From Acetobacteraceae bacterium (lineage in GTDB: Bacteria > Pseudomonadota > Alphaproteobacteria > Acetobacterales > Acetobacteraceae): a stretch of DNA of 32,823 nucleotides. The notes beneath the pieces are model-generated. The model was not told the DNA's origin. It saw only the letters and a program-made list of their open reading frames with translations, and searched no databases. Below, in pieces: positions 1 through 10,329 of the stretch (positions are counted from its first letter, which is position 1; every line of letters begins with the position of its first letter). Position numbers and translations under genes: made by a program. The stretch spans positions 1-32,823 of the forward strand of contig JAFAXA010000150.1 in NCBI GenBank assembly GCA_019241425.1. Direction: 5' to 3'.

Positions 1-668
1 CTGTATTGGATGGAGATCCCGGCCGCCCACGCGTTGCTGTCGCCACGATTGTCGGTCATGGACACGACACCCGTGGTGGGATCGGTAACGGTCATCGTCT
101 TGAGCTTCTTGTCGGCGATCGAGTAGCTCAACTCGCCCGTGATGGCGAGCGGCCGCAGATAGCCGATCGGCAGATCACCGAGACCCTTGCCGAAATAGGC
201 GGTCGGGACCGTCGCGCCGTATTCCGCCGCCCCGGTATGGGCCGTGCCGGTCCGGCCGAATACGCGCTGCAAACCGACGGATGCGATAAACTCGTGCTCC
301 GCGTTGATATAGGCCTGGTATTTGCCGGTCACCAGCAGGTTGCCGAAGCCCGTCTGCGTCTTCGAGCCGTTGGTCTGGAAGACGTTCCAGTTATCGTTGA
401 CGCCGATACCGAAATTCGGGGTGATCGTTTTGTCGAATTCGAAGTTGAACATGTAATTGTGCGTCGGCCCGGTCGCGTCGTCGGAGCCGCTGCGTTGGTA
501 GACAAAGGTCGGAACCGAGGCTTCATCGGCCACGCCCGGATCGTCGAGCGTCAGAGTGACCGGAAACACCCGGGCGCCGGCAACCGCATGCGCGTCGGCT
601 TCGGTTTGTTGCAGGAAAACGAGCGCAGCCGCCGAGGCAAGCGTCGCTACCGTTCTGATGCACGTCAT
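1..668 (-). CDS. Exported, probable outer-membrane beta-barrel-like protein (3' end truncated by window edge)
   Basis: Minus-strand frame open from ATG at 668 to the window edge: MTCIRTVATLASAAALVFLQQTEADAHAVAGARVFPVTLTLDDPGVADEASVPTFVYQRSG... Signal-peptide-like N-terminus, then alternating aromatic/polar segments (YMFNFEFDKTITPNFGIGVNDNW). Not in the supplied ORF list because it runs off the end. Confidence 0.7.
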   Translation of the reverse strand, partial: MTCIRTVATLASAAALVFLQQTEADAHAVAGARVFPVTLTLDDPGVADEASVPTFVYQRSGSDDATGPTHNYMFNFEFDKTITPNFGIGVNDNWNVFQTNGSKTQTGFGNLLVTGKYQAYINAEHEFIASVGLQRVFGRTGTAHTGAAEYGATVPTAYFGKGLGDLPIGYLRPLAITGELSYSIADKKLKTMTVTDPTTGVVSMTDNRGDSNAWAAGISIQY

Positions 669-739
669 AAGGGGAGTCCTTGTCCTGAATGAAGGGGAGG
701 GCGACGGCGAAGGCGTCGCGACCATCGCCGGGCGTCACT

Positions 740-1141
740 TCAGGCGCGGACGGGGGGACCTCGGGGAAATGCCGGCCGAACGGCGCGCGCGGGCGGGGCG
801 CGCGTGAGCGGATGCACGAAGGCCGGCAAACGCCGCTCCACGAAGGCGACGGGCAGCCCAGCCGGCTCCACAAGGATTGCGAGCGGCGTCGTCCAGCCGC
901 CGTTCAGGGGACAAAGGGCGCAATCCGGTGCGTGATGATGGAGCGGCGGCGCGTGCGCGGGGGATCCGCCATGCGTGCCGTCCCCGCAAATGGCGGCCAT
1001 CTTCAGCAACGAATCCAGTTGCTCGCCCGCCGCCTCCGCCGGCCGCGCGAAGCCGACCGCCGTCTGCAAGACAAGCGCCAAGGCGGCCGCAAACAGGCCG
1101 AAGCGGCGCATTCCGATACGGTTCAGCCGCGCAAACAGCAT
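740..1141 (-). CDS. DUF2946-like protein with His-rich/CxxC motif
   Basis: 133 aa; N-terminal hydrophobic segment followed by PPLHHHAPDCALCPL, the pattern typical of DUF2946 proteins. Same strand and close to the preceding exported protein. Confidence 0.65.
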   Translation of the reverse strand: MLFARLNRIGMRRFGLFAAALALVLQTAVGFARPAEAAGEQLDSLLKMAAICGDGTHGGSPAHAPPLHHHAPDCALCPLNGGWTTPLAILVEPAGLPVAFVERRLPAFVHPLTRAPPARAVRPAFPRGPPVRA

Positions 1142-1178
1142 GAAAATAGATTAACGATACGCGGGCTGGAGACAATGC

Positions 1179-1197
1179 CCGAGGCGGACGGCCTCGG
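1179..1197. other. Inverted repeat (hairpin) between yejF and the DUF2946 gene; possible terminator without a clear U-tract
   Basis: CCGAGGC-GGACG-GCCTCGG, 7-bp perfect stem and 5-nt loop, just downstream of the yejF stop (1231) on the minus strand. Confidence 0.4.
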
Positions 1198-1230
1198 AGG
1201 GCGGCTCAGGCGCGACCGGCGGCGGTGTTT

Positions 1231-2832
1231 TCAGGCAGCGTCGACCGGCTCCGGTTGCAGATTGAAGGCAGCGGCCATGAGCGCTTTTGTGTAGTCCTCG
1301 TTCGGCCGGGACAGGACCACCTCGGCCGGCCCTTGTTCGATGATCTCGCCTTGCCGCAACACGACGATGCGATGGGCCAGAGCGCGTACGACTTTCAGGT
1401 CATGGCTGATGAAAAGATAGCCGAGCCCGTGCTTGTCCTGAAGCTGCCGCAACAGATTGACGATCTGCGCCTGCACGGACATGTCGAGCGCACTCGTCGG
1501 CTCATCGAGAACGACGAAGTCGGGCTTCAGAACCATCGCCCGCGCGATCGCTATGCGCTGGCGCTGACCGCCGCTGAATTCGTGCGGGTAACGGGACAGC
1601 GATTCGGCCGGTAAACCCACTTCCGCCAAGCTCTCCAAAACACGCTCCTCGCGGGCCGTACGATCGAGCCGCGGCTCGTGCACGAACAGGCCTTCCGCGA
1701 TGATGTCGCCCACCGACAAGCGCGGCGACAAACTGCCGAACGGATCCTGAAACACGATCTGCATGCGCCGCCGCAGCAATCGGAGCGAGCGCTTGTCCAA
1801 GCCGGCAAGGTTCTTGCCTTCGAACAAGATCTCGCCCTCCGAGTCGATGAGACGAAGGCTGGCAAGCCCCATGGTGCTCTTGCCGGACCCGGACTCGCCG
1901 ACGAGACCGACCGTTTCTCCCGCACGCACGGCAAGCGAGACGCCATCGACAGCCCGGACGTGACCCACGATGCGCCGCAAGACGCCGCGTTTGACCGGGA
2001 AATGCACGCGCACGTTCCGCGCGTCCATCAAGGTCGCCGCCTGCTCCGGCAAGGGCCTGGGCGCTCCTTTCGGCTCGGCCGCGAGCAGCATCCGCGTGTA
2101 AGGGTGCTGCGGCGACGCGAACAGTTCGCGGACGCGTCCCGCCTCGACCACCGTTCCGTTCTGCATCACGCACACACGGTCGGCGAAACGCCGGACGATC
2201 GAGAGATCGTGGGTGATGAGCAGAAGCGCGAGCCCCCGCGCGGATTTGAGATCGGCCAGCAATTTTAAAATCTGCGCCTGGATCGTGACGTCGAGCGCGG
2301 TCGTCGGTTCGTCCGCGATCAGCAGGGCCGGGTCATTCGCGAGCGCCATGGCGATCATCACGCGCTGCCGTTGTCCGCCGGATAGCTGATGCGGAAAGGC
2401 GTCGAGCCGGGCCGCCGCGTCGGCGAACCCTGCCTGGTTGAGCAATTCCAGAACCCGCGTTCGTAGAGCGCCGCGCGTGCCCGGACGATGCAGACGAATG
2501 GTTTCGGCGATCTGGCGGCCGATGCGGTGCAGCGGGTTGAGGCTCGTCATCGGCTCTTGGAAAATCATGCCGGCAAGACCGCCGCGGGCGCGGCGGAGCA
2601 GATGCTCGGGGGCGCCGATCAGGCTCTGCCCATCCAAGAGGACGCGCCCGCTCGGGTTGCGGCCTCCCGCCGGCAAGAGCTGAAGCAGGGATAACGCGGT
2701 GAGCGACTTGCCGGAGCCGCTTTCCCCGACGAGCGCCAGGGTTTCGCCACGGTCGAGCGTGAAGGAGACGTCATGCACGACGCGGGTGGTGCCGAAAGAA
2801 ACCGAAAGACCCGAAACCTCGAGCAGGCTCAC
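1231..2832 (-). CDS. yejF: ABC transporter ATP-binding protein, dual nucleotide-binding domains (YejF-like)
   Basis: Two Walker A motifs ([20 protein letters not shown]), two [16 protein letters not shown] signatures, two Walker B motifs. The 672-aa ORF is over-extended; GTG at 2830-2832 overlaps the yejE stop (GTGA) and gives about 533 aa. Confidence 0.93.
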   Translation of the reverse strand: MSLLEVSGLSVSFGTTRVVHDVSFTLDRGETLALVGESGSGKSLTALSLLQLLPAGGRNPSGRVLLDGQSLIGAPEHLLRRARGGLAGMIFQEPMTSLNPLHRIGRQIAETIRLHRPGTRGALRTRVLELLNQAGFADAAARLDAFPHQLSGGQRQRVMIAMALANDPALLIADEPTTALDVTIQAQILKLLADLKSARGLALLLITHDLSIVRRFADRVCVMQNGTVVEAGRVRELFASPQHPYTRMLLAAEPKGAPRPLPEQAATLMDARNVRVHFPVKRGVLRRIVGHVRAVDGVSLAVRAGETVGLVGESGSGKSTMGLASLRLIDSEGEILFEGKNLAGLDKRSLRLLRRRMQIVFQDPFGSLSPRLSVGDIIAEGLFVHEPRLDRTAREERVLESLAEVGLPAESLSRYPHEFSGGQRQRIAIARAMVLKPDFVVLDEPTSALDMSVQAQIVNLLRQLQDKHGLGYLFISHDLKVVRALAHRIVVLRQGEIIEQGPAEVVLSRPNEDYTKALMAAAFNLQPEPVDAA

Positions 2833-3857
2833 GTCGGGAGCTTGCGAGGGTCGAATGCGTCGCGTACCGCCTCGCCCACGAAGATCAGCAACAAGAGCAC
2901 GCCGCCGAGCACCACAAAGGCGGTGAAGCCGAGCCACGGTGCCTGCAGATTGTCCTTTCCTTGCGACACGAGTTCGCCGAGCGAGGGCGATCCGGGGGGC
3001 AGGCCGAAGCCGAGGAAATCGAGGCTTGCGAGGGTCGTCACCGAACCGGACAGGATGAACGGCAAGAAGGTGAGTGTCGCCACCATCGCGTTCGGCAGGA
3101 TGTGCCGCCACATCACCATCCCGTCCCGCACCCCGAGCGCCTTGGCCGCGCGGACATAGTCGAGATTGCGGCCGCGTAGGAACTCGGCGCGGACGACGCC
3201 GGTCAGGTTCATCCAACTGAACACGAGCAGAAATATCAGCAACACCCAAAATCCCGGCGTGATGATGCTGGCGAGGATGATGAGCAAATAAAGCTGCGGC
3301 ATGCCGGACCAGATTTCGATGAAGCGCTGAAAGAACAGGTCCGTGGCGCCGCCGTAGAAACCCTGAAGCGCACCCGCCGCGATACCCACAGCGGAGGATA
3401 CGAATGTGAGTGCGAAGCCGAACAGCACGGAGATCCGGAAGCCGTAGATAACCCGCGCCAGCACGTCGCGCGCCTGATCGTCCGTGCCGAGCAGGTTTTG
3501 CCAGGAGGGCGGCGCCGGCGCCGGGACGGGCAGGTTCTTGACCACCGTGTTGTAGCTGTACGGGATCAACGGCCAGATCATCCAGCCATCCGCCTTGATG
3601 GCGCTCGAGACGTCGGCATCCGTGTAATCCGCTTCGGTCGGCAGGAAATCGTCGCCAAACGTATCCTCGCTGTAGTCGACCAGCACCGGATAGTAGAAGT
3701 GCCCGTGGAAACGGAGCAGAAGCGGCCGGTCATTGGCGATGAACTCGGCGAACAGGCAAACGGTGAACAGGGCCAGAAAGATCCAAAGCGACCAAAAGCC
3801 ACGCCCATGCTGGCGGAAAATGGCGAGGCGACGACGTGATATCGGAGAAAGCGCCAT
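2829..3857 (-). CDS. yejE: Oligopeptide ABC transporter permease (YejE-like)
   Basis: 342 aa, binding-protein-dependent permease with YNTVVKNLPVPAPAPPSWQNLLGTDDQARDVLARVIYGFRISVLFG; synteny yejBEF. Confidence 0.93.
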   Translation of the reverse strand: MALSPISRRRLAIFRQHGRGFWSLWIFLALFTVCLFAEFIANDRPLLLRFHGHFYYPVLVDYSEDTFGDDFLPTEADYTDADVSSAIKADGWMIWPLIPYSYNTVVKNLPVPAPAPPSWQNLLGTDDQARDVLARVIYGFRISVLFGFALTFVSSAVGIAAGALQGFYGGATDLFFQRFIEIWSGMPQLYLLIILASIITPGFWVLLIFLLVFSWMNLTGVVRAEFLRGRNLDYVRAAKALGVRDGMVMWRHILPNAMVATLTFLPFILSGSVTTLASLDFLGFGLPPGSPSLGELVSQGKDNLQAPWLGFTAFVVLGGVLLLLIFVGEAVRDAFDPRKLPT

Positions 3858-4936
3858 CAGCGACGCGCCTCGAAATCAATGCGCGGATCGACGATCGTGT
3901 ACATCATGTCACCGACGATCTGGAGCAGCAATCCGAGCAGGGTGAAGATGTAGAGCGTGCCGAACATCACCGGATAGTCGCGCCGGATCGCCGCTTCGAA
4001 GCCGAGCAGGCCCAGACCGTCCAGCGAGAAGATGATCTCGACGAGCAACGCCGATGAAAACAGGATGCCGATGAACGCCGCCGGAAACCCGGCGACGATG
4101 AGCAGCATGGCGTTGCGGAAAACGTGCCCGTAGAGGACCCGGGGCTCGCTCGCTCCCTTCGCCCGCGCAGTGACGACGTATTGCTTGCGGATTTCCTCGA
4201 GGAAGCAGTTCTTGGTCAGGATCGTCAGGCTAGCAAAGCCGCCGGCCACCAAGGCGATCGTCGGCAGGACCATATGCCACGCATAGTCGAGAATGCGCGC
4301 GTCCCAGGACCAATGCGAGGACCCTTCACTGGTCAAACCGCGCAGCGGAAACCATTGTGCGAAGCTGCCGCCGGCAAACAGCACCACGAGCAGAATGGCG
4401 AACAGAAAGCTCGGGATCGCGTAGCCGACCAGGACGATCGCGCTGCTCGCCACGTCGAACGGCGTGCCGTCCCGCGTCGCTTTGGCGATACCGAGGGGGA
4501 TCGACACGATATACACGAGCAGGGTGGACCACAGCCCGATCGAGATGCTCACCGGCATCTTCTGCAGAATGAGATGCCAGACCGTATCACCGCGAAAGAA
4601 GCTGCGGCCGAACTCGAATCGCAGATAGTTGCCAACCATCTCCCGGAAGCGTTCAAGCGGAGGCTTGTCGAAGCCGAACAGCTTCTTGATCTGCTCCACG
4701 ACTTGCGGGTCTAGCCCCCGCGCCCCTCGGTAGCGGCCGGCGGATGACGGCCCGGCCGCCTCCGCTCCGCCCATACCCGTGAGGCGCCCGGTGGTATCGC
4801 CCTTGCCCTTCAACTCGGCGACCATCTGCTCGACCGGGCCGCCCGGGGCGAATTGCACAACCACGAAGTTGATGGCGATGATCCCGAACAGCGTCGGCAC
4901 CACAAGCAGCAGCCGCCGCAGCAGATAGCCCGTCAT
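3857..4936 (-). CDS. yejB: Oligopeptide ABC transporter permease (YejB-like)
   Basis: Start at [39 protein letters not shown] (ATG 4934-4936); the ORF annotated to 5230 is an upstream in-frame extension. TGATG coupling with yejE. Confidence 0.93.
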   Translation of the reverse strand: MTGYLLRRLLLVVPTLFGIIAINFVVVQFAPGGPVEQMVAELKGKGDTTGRLTGMGGAEAAGPSSAGRYRGARGLDPQVVEQIKKLFGFDKPPLERFREMVGNYLRFEFGRSFFRGDTVWHLILQKMPVSISIGLWSTLLVYIVSIPLGIAKATRDGTPFDVASSAIVLVGYAIPSFLFAILLVVLFAGGSFAQWFPLRGLTSEGSSHWSWDARILDYAWHMVLPTIALVAGGFASLTILTKNCFLEEIRKQYVVTARAKGASEPRVLYGHVFRNAMLLIVAGFPAAFIGILFSSALLVEIIFSLDGLGLLGFEAAIRRDYPVMFGTLYIFTLLGLLLQIVGDMMYTIVDPRIDFEARR

Positions 4937-4955
4937 CTCGGCGCTGAAGCCGCTC

Positions 4956-6821
4956 TCATACGCCTCGCCGCCGAGCCGCATCGGTCGCGGCCGAAAGCTT
5001 CGGATCGATCCACCAGGTTTCGAATGCGAGGCCGGCACGGATGGGCTGCGGCACCCGGGCAAACCGATCCCAGTAAGCAAGGCGAAGGCTTTGCAGGTGC
5101 CAGTGCGGCACGATATGCCAGCTCCAAAGAAGAACGCGGTCGAGCGCATGGGTCGCCGCGAGAAGCTGCTCGCGGCTGCCGGCATTGATGACGCGATCGA
5201 CCAGCGCGTCGGTCGCCTTGCTGCAGACACCCATTAGATTGTCGCTGCCTTCGGCGCCTGCACTGTCGCAGGACCAATAGCCCACCTGCTCGTTGCCCGG
5301 ACTCTCGCTTTCGCCGAACACGGCCACCGTCATGTCGAAATCGAAACTGTCCATCAGCCGCTGATACTGGGCCGGATCGACCGTCCGCACGCGCGCGGTG
5401 ATGCCGAGCCGCGCCAGATTCTGTACGTAAGGCAGCGACACCCGCTCGAACGCCGGCTGATTGAGCAGAATCTCGAACGACATCGGCGTACCGGCGGCGT
5501 TGACGAGTTGGCGCTTCTTCACCTCCCAACCCGCCTCCTTGAGCAGCGCGAGAGCGCGCGTGAGTTGCTCCCGATTGCTGCCGGAGCCGTCCGTCACCGG
5601 CAGCTTGAACTCCTCGGTGAAAAGCGACGGAGGCAGCGTGTCACGAAACGGTTCAAGCAGCGCGAGTTCATCCCCGATCGGAAGGCCGCCCGAGGCGAGA
5701 TCGCTATTGCTGAAATAGCTCGTGGTGCGGGTATAGGAGTCGTAGAACAGATTCTTGTTGGCCCATTCGAAATCGTAGGACCACGCAAGCGCCTGCCGTA
5801 CTCGCGGGTCCTTGAAGGTCGGTCGCCGCGCGTTCATGGCGAAGCCCTGCATGCCGGTCGGCAAGCGGTGCCGCACCTCCTCGCGCTTCACCAATCCTTT
5901 TTGCACGGCGGGAAAACCGTAGCCGGTTGCCCAGTCCTTGGCGACGTTCTCCTGCCGGAAATCGATCTGACCCGCCTTGAACGCCTCCAACGCAACCGTC
6001 GCGTCACGAAAATACTCCGTGCGCATCACATCGAAATTGTTGAAGCCCCGGCCGGTCGGGAGGTCGGCGGCCCACCAATCCGGCACCCGGCGGAACGTCA
6101 TCGTCCGGCCGAACTCGAAATGCCCGACGCGGTAAGGACCAGACCCTAAAGGCGGCTCGGTGAGCGGCTGGGTGAAGTCGCGGCCCTGCCACCAATGCTT
6201 GGGCAGGATCGCCATCTCGCCAAGAATTTGCGGCAGTTCGCGATTGTTGTTGGATTTGAATCGAAAGACCGCCCGGCGCGGATTTTCCGCCGTCACGCTT
6301 TCGACGTCGGCATAGTACTGCCGGTAGAATGGCCGGCCCAGCTCGCGCAGCGTGTTGAAGGTCCAGACCACGTCTTCCGCCGTCACCGGCTTGCCGTCGT
6401 GGAAGCGCGCTTTTGGACGGAGTTCGAATGCCACCCACATCCGGTCTTCCGGGATCTCGATCACCTCCGCCAAATGCCCGTAGGTGGTCGCCGCCTCGTC
6501 GGCCGAGGCGATCAGCAACGCATCGTAGATACGGCCGATATCGGCCGGCGCGGTGCCCCGGATGATGTAGGGATTGAAACTGTCGAACGTGCCGACGGCG
6601 CTGAGCGCCACCTCGCCGCCTTTGGGCGCATTGGGATTGGCGTACGGGAAATGGGCGAAGTCCGGCGGCAGAGCGGGCTCGCCGAGCATCGATAGCCCAT
6701 GGGTGCGGACGGCGCCGCCGGGCGTTGCCGTCGGCGGCGACCCTTCGTCAGCGCGCGCGTACCGGCTGCGGGCCGAAACGCCCGCCAGGGCGGCAAGCAG
6801 GACGGTCCTTCTTTGCAGCAT
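4956..6821 (-). CDS. yejA: Oligopeptide ABC transporter, extracellular solute-binding protein (YejA-like, SBP_bac_5)
   Basis: 621 aa with RR-containing signal peptide and [46 protein letters not shown]; first gene of the yejABEF cluster. Confidence 0.93.
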   Translation of the reverse strand: MLQRRTVLLAALAGVSARSRYARADEGSPPTATPGGAVRTHGLSMLGEPALPPDFAHFPYANPNAPKGGEVALSAVGTFDSFNPYIIRGTAPADIGRIYDALLIASADEAATTYGHLAEVIEIPEDRMWVAFELRPKARFHDGKPVTAEDVVWTFNTLRELGRPFYRQYYADVESVTAENPRRAVFRFKSNNNRELPQILGEMAILPKHWWQGRDFTQPLTEPPLGSGPYRVGHFEFGRTMTFRRVPDWWAADLPTGRGFNNFDVMRTEYFRDATVALEAFKAGQIDFRQENVAKDWATGYGFPAVQKGLVKREEVRHRLPTGMQGFAMNARRPTFKDPRVRQALAWSYDFEWANKNLFYDSYTRTTSYFSNSDLASGGLPIGDELALLEPFRDTLPPSLFTEEFKLPVTDGSGSNREQLTRALALLKEAGWEVKKRQLVNAAGTPMSFEILLNQPAFERVSLPYVQNLARLGITARVRTVDPAQYQRLMDSFDFDMTVAVFGESESPGNEQVGYWSCDSAGAEGSDNLMGVCSKATDALVDRVINAGSREQLLAATHALDRVLLWSWHIVPHWHLQSLRLAYWDRFARVPQPIRAGLAFETWWIDPKLSAATDAARRRGV

Positions 6822-6853
6822 TTTGCTTCCTATCGCCGATCCGGGACGCGTGA

Positions 6854-6870
6854 GTATCGCGGGCCGATAC
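6854..6870. promoter_or_regulatory. Dyad GTATCG-N5-CGATAC upstream of yejA
   Basis: Perfect 6-bp inverted repeat (GTATCG CGGGC CGATAC) in the hisN-yejA gap. Confidence 0.3.
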
Positions 6871-6923
6871 CGGCCGAACTACTGAATTCACATTAACCCA
6901 CGCATGGCCGTCGGTGACGTCAT

Positions 6924-7742
6924 TCACTTCTGCATGCAGTTCTGCAATTTTCGGACCGCCGGGCCGAGCAGCGCGGGGTCGCCCACCGCCAGCACGCGGC
7001 CATCCCCCTCCCGCCGCAAGCGCGCGCCGCGCCAATCCGTCACCCGCCCGCCCGCGCCCTCCACCACCGGCACCAGCGCCGCCCAATCCCAGAGCTTGAG
7101 ATCGGCCTCGGCGATCAGGTCGATCGACCCCAACGCGAGCAGGCCATAGGCGTAGCAATCACCGCCCCAGGAAACCCGGCGCACGCTCCCGGCCAGTTCA
7201 TTCCAGGCCCGCCGATATTCGCCGAGCATCTCGGGCGACGTGCAGGACAGTTCCGCCGTTTGGAGCGAAGGGCAGCGCCGGCAGCCGACGGCCCCGCCGA
7301 ACGGCCCTCGAAAAATGGTCCGCCGTCCGGCGGCCCCGATCCAGCGCTCGCCAGTGACGGGCTGGTCGATGATGCCGAGGATTGGCTGGTCGCCGTCCAA
7401 CAGCGCGAGGAGGGTGCCGAAGGTGGGCCGGCCGGTGATAAAGGCGCGCGTGCCGTCGATCGGATCGATCACCCAGCACAGGCCGCGCGCCGGCTGGTCC
7501 TGCCCGAACTCCTCGCCGAGGATCGCCGTCCCGGGAGAAGCGCGTTCCAGAACCGCCCGTATCGCCTGCTCGGCCTGCCGGTCGGCGACGGTCACCGGGC
7601 TGAAATCGCCTTTGGCCTCGACCGCCAATCGCGCCCGGAACAACGGCCGGATGACCTCGCCGGCGGCGTCGGACGCTGCTTCGGCGGCCGCGAGCAGGTC
7701 GTCGAGCGCGTCTGTGTTCCCTTTCAACGCGCCACACTCCAC
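6924..7742 (-). CDS. hisN: Inositol monophosphatase family / histidinol-phosphatase-like
   Basis: IMPase motifs ILGEEFG, WVIDPIDGTRAFITGRPTFGTLLAL, LKLWDWAALVPVVEGAGG. Confidence 0.85.
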   Translation of the reverse strand: MECGALKGNTDALDDLLAAAEAASDAAGEVIRPLFRARLAVEAKGDFSPVTVADRQAEQAIRAVLERASPGTAILGEEFGQDQPARGLCWVIDPIDGTRAFITGRPTFGTLLALLDGDQPILGIIDQPVTGERWIGAAGRRTIFRGPFGGAVGCRRCPSLQTAELSCTSPEMLGEYRRAWNELAGSVRRVSWGGDCYAYGLLALGSIDLIAEADLKLWDWAALVPVVEGAGGRVTDWRGARLRREGDGRVLAVGDPALLGPAVRKLQNCMQK

Positions 7743-7779
7743 CGCGTCCGGCGGCGTTGCACGGGGGACGGTGCCTCCA

Positions 7780-7796
7780 TAAGGTGCGCGACCTTA
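7780..7796. promoter_or_regulatory. Operator-like dyad TAAGGT-GCGCG-ACCTTA in the hisN/kdsB divergent intergenic region
   Basis: 6-bp perfect inverted repeat with 5-bp centre, placed between divergent starts at 7742 (-) and 7839 (+). Confidence 0.4.
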
Positions 7797-7838
7797 AGTG
7801 AACTCTCCGACGCCCATCAACCCGTTCCGCGCGCCCCG

Positions 7839-8585
7839 ATGACTCCGATCGTGATCATACCGGCCCGCATGGCATCGGCCCGGCTGCCGGGCAAGCCGCT
7901 GGCGCCGATCGCCGGACGGCCGATGATTTTGCACGTGCTGGATCGCGGCCGCGAGGCGGAGATCGGACCCGTGGCCGTGGCCGCCGCGGAAGCCGAGATC
8001 GCGACCGTGGTGCGGGAGGCCGGCGGCGTCGCGACGCTGACCGACCCGGACCTGCCGTCGGGATCGGACCGGGTGCTCGCGGCGCTACAGACCCTCGACG
8101 CCGGCGAGGCGCACGACATCGTGGTCAATCTGCAAGGCGACCTGCCGACGATTCCGCCGGCGTTTCTGCGGGCGGCGGTGGCGGCGCTGGCGCATTCCAC
8201 CGCCGACATCGCAACCCTCGTCGCCCCGATCGAGAGCGAGGCCGAGCTGCGGGCGCCCTCCGTCGTGAAGGCGGCCTGCGCGTTTCCCGAAGGGCAGTCG
8301 GTCGCGCCCGCCCTCTATTTTTCGCGGGCGCCCATTCCTTCAGGTGACGGCCCGCACTGGCATCACATCGGCATCTACGTCTACCGGCGAGCGGCCCTGG
8401 CCCGGTTCGTTGCTCTGCCCCCTTCGCCGCTCGAATTGCGGGAGCGGCTCGAGCAATTGCGGGCCTTGGAGGCCGGGATGCGCATCGTGTGCGCCCGGGT
8501 CGACCATGCGCCGTTCGGCGTTGACACGCCGGACGACCTGGCGCGAATCCGCCAGGCCTTTTCTCCGAACGAAAGCCATCCGTGA
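7839..8585 (+). CDS. kdsB: 3-deoxy-manno-octulosonate cytidylyltransferase
   Basis: MTPIVIIPARMASARLPGKPLAPIAGRPMI...VVNLQGDLP...HHIGIYVYRRAALARF; the 441-aa ORF is over-extended upstream; ATG at 7839. Confidence 0.93.
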   Translation: MTPIVIIPARMASARLPGKPLAPIAGRPMILHVLDRGREAEIGPVAVAAAEAEIATVVREAGGVATLTDPDLPSGSDRVLAALQTLDAGEAHDIVVNLQGDLPTIPPAFLRAAVAALAHSTADIATLVAPIESEAELRAPSVVKAACAFPEGQSVAPALYFSRAPIPSGDGPHWHHIGIYVYRRAALARFVALPPSPLELRERLEQLRALEAGMRIVCARVDHAPFGVDTPDDLARIRQAFSPNESHP

Positions 8586-9436
8586 CTGCCGCCATCGCTT
8601 TCCAGGGCTTGCCCGGCGCCTATTCCGACCTCGCCTGCCGCACGGCCTATCCCAGCATGCCAACCCTGCCGTGCGCTTCGTTCGAAGCGGCGATCGCGGC
8701 GGTGCGCGACGGATCGGCGGCGCTTGCCATGCTTCCGTGCGAAAACAGCCTGGCGGGCCGGGTGCCGGACATCCACCACCTGCTTCCCGAATCCGGCCTG
8801 TTCGTCGTCGGCGAATATTTTCAGCGCGTCGAGCATTGCCTGCTGGCGCCGAAAGGCGCGACGGTCGGCGGTCTCCGCCGTATTCACTCGCATCCGGTCG
8901 CCCTTGGTCAGATCCGGCGGCTGCTCGCGGAACTCGACGTGCAGCCCGTGATGGAGGCCGACACGGCCGGGGCGGCGCAACTCGTCAGCGAGTGGAACCG
9001 CCCGACCGAGGGCGCGATCGCGTCCTCGCTGGCGGGCGAAATCTACCGTCTCGACGTGCTGCGCCGGAATGTCGAAGACGCCGCGCACAACACGACGCGC
9101 TTCTATGTCATGGCGCCTCGCCCGGTCACGCCGCCACCGGACCAGCCCGGGCTGATGACGACCTTCGTCTTCCGCGTCCGCAACGTGCCGGCGGCGCTCT
9201 ACAAGGCGCTCGGCGGGTTCGCGACCAACGCCGTGAACATGACCAAACTGGAAAGCTACATGGTCAACGGCAGCTTCACGGCCACCCAGTTCCTGTGTGA
9301 CGTGGACGGCCATCCCGAACAGGCCGGGCTCCGGCGCGCCCTTGAGGAGCTGTCGTTCTTCTCGACCGAGGTGCGGGTGCTCGGGGTCTATTCGGCGGCG
9401 GCGTTCCGCTCGGGCGCGCGGGAGCCCGAATCGTGA
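8582..9436 (+). CDS. pheA: Prephenate dehydratase with C-terminal ACT domain
   Basis: FQGLPGAYSDLA, LPCENSLAGRV, NTTRFYVM, ACT motif TKLESYMVNGSFTATQF; GTG start overlaps the kdsB stop. Confidence 0.92.
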   Translation: MTAAIAFQGLPGAYSDLACRTAYPSMPTLPCASFEAAIAAVRDGSAALAMLPCENSLAGRVPDIHHLLPESGLFVVGEYFQRVEHCLLAPKGATVGGLRRIHSHPVALGQIRRLLAELDVQPVMEADTAGAAQLVSEWNRPTEGAIASSLAGEIYRLDVLRRNVEDAAHNTTRFYVMAPRPVTPPPDQPGLMTTFVFRVRNVPAALYKALGGFATNAVNMTKLESYMVNGSFTATQFLCDVDGHPEQAGLRRALEELSFFSTEVRVLGVYSAAAFRSGAREPES

Positions 9437-10329
9437 GCGGGTTCGTGTCTTCCATGACCGGCTTTGCACGGACGGAAGGCATCGCCGAGGGCGCGTCCTG
9501 GGTTTGGGAGCTGCGCAGCGTCAATGGCCGCGGCTTGGAGCTGCGGCTGAAACTGCCGCCGGGCTTCGACCGGATCGAGCCCGCGCTGCGCGAAGCCGCC
9601 GGCAAGTCTCTGCGGCGCGGCAACGTGCAAGCGACGCTGACCGTGCGGCAGGAAGAAGCGGCACGCCTCGTCGCCGACCGCCAGGCGCTGGACCAGGCGC
9701 TCGCGCTCGCGCTCGACTTGCAGGCGCGGATCCCGGGCGGTCCGGCGCCGCGGGCCGAAGCGCTGCTCGGCCTGCCCGGCGTGCTGCGACCGGCGCGGCC
9801 GGACGAGGCCGACGAGGACCGGACGCAGACGATCGACGCGGCGCTGATTGCCGGTTTCCGCCACGCGCTCGGGCTGTTGGCTTCGGCGCGGCGCGAGGAG
9901 GGCGAACGGCTCAAAGCCGGATTGGACGGACTGCTTGCCGAAATCGAGGCGTTGCGCGTGGAGGCGGAGGCGGTCTCCGCCGATCAGCCGGCGGCGCAGC
10001 AGACGCGGCTCCTCGACACGGTGCGTACCTTGCTGCGCGATGTGCCGGCGCTCCCGGAGGAACGCATCGCCCAGGAGGTCGCCTTGCTCGCCGCGCGATC
10101 GGACGTGCGGGAAGAACTGGAACGGCTGCGCAGCCATGGGGAGGCCGGGCACGCTCTGCTCCGGGAGGGGGCGGGAATCGGCCGCCGGTTCGATTTCCTC
10201 GTGCAGGAATTCAATCGCGAAGCAAACACCTTGTGCAGCAAATCGGCCTCTGCCGCGCTTACGGCGACCGGCTTGCGCCTGAAGGCCGCGATCGAGCAAT
10301 TGCGCGAGCAGACGCAGAACATCGAATGA
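9433..10329 (+). CDS. yicC: YicC family endoribonuclease-like protein
   Basis: SSMTGFARTEG...WELRSVNGRGLELRLKLPPGFD...FLVQEFNREANTLCSKS; GTG start overlaps the pheA stop. Confidence 0.9.
   Translation: MSGFVSSMTGFARTEGIAEGASWVWELRSVNGRGLELRLKLPPGFDRIEPALREAAGKSLRRGNVQATLTVRQEEAARLVADRQALDQALALALDLQARIPGGPAPRAEALLGLPGVLRPARPDEADEDRTQTIDAALIAGFRHALGLLASARREEGERLKAGLDGLLAEIEALRVEAEAVSADQPAAQQTRLLDTVRTLLRDVPALPEERIAQEVALLAARSDVREELERLRSHGEAGHALLREGAGIGRRFDFLVQEFNREANTLCSKSASAALTATGLRLKAAIEQLREQTQNIE

Noticed and set aside
6-692. 228-aa plus ORF at the left edge
   Set aside because: The minus strand gives a signal peptide and coherent protein (1..668); the plus ORF has no domain features.
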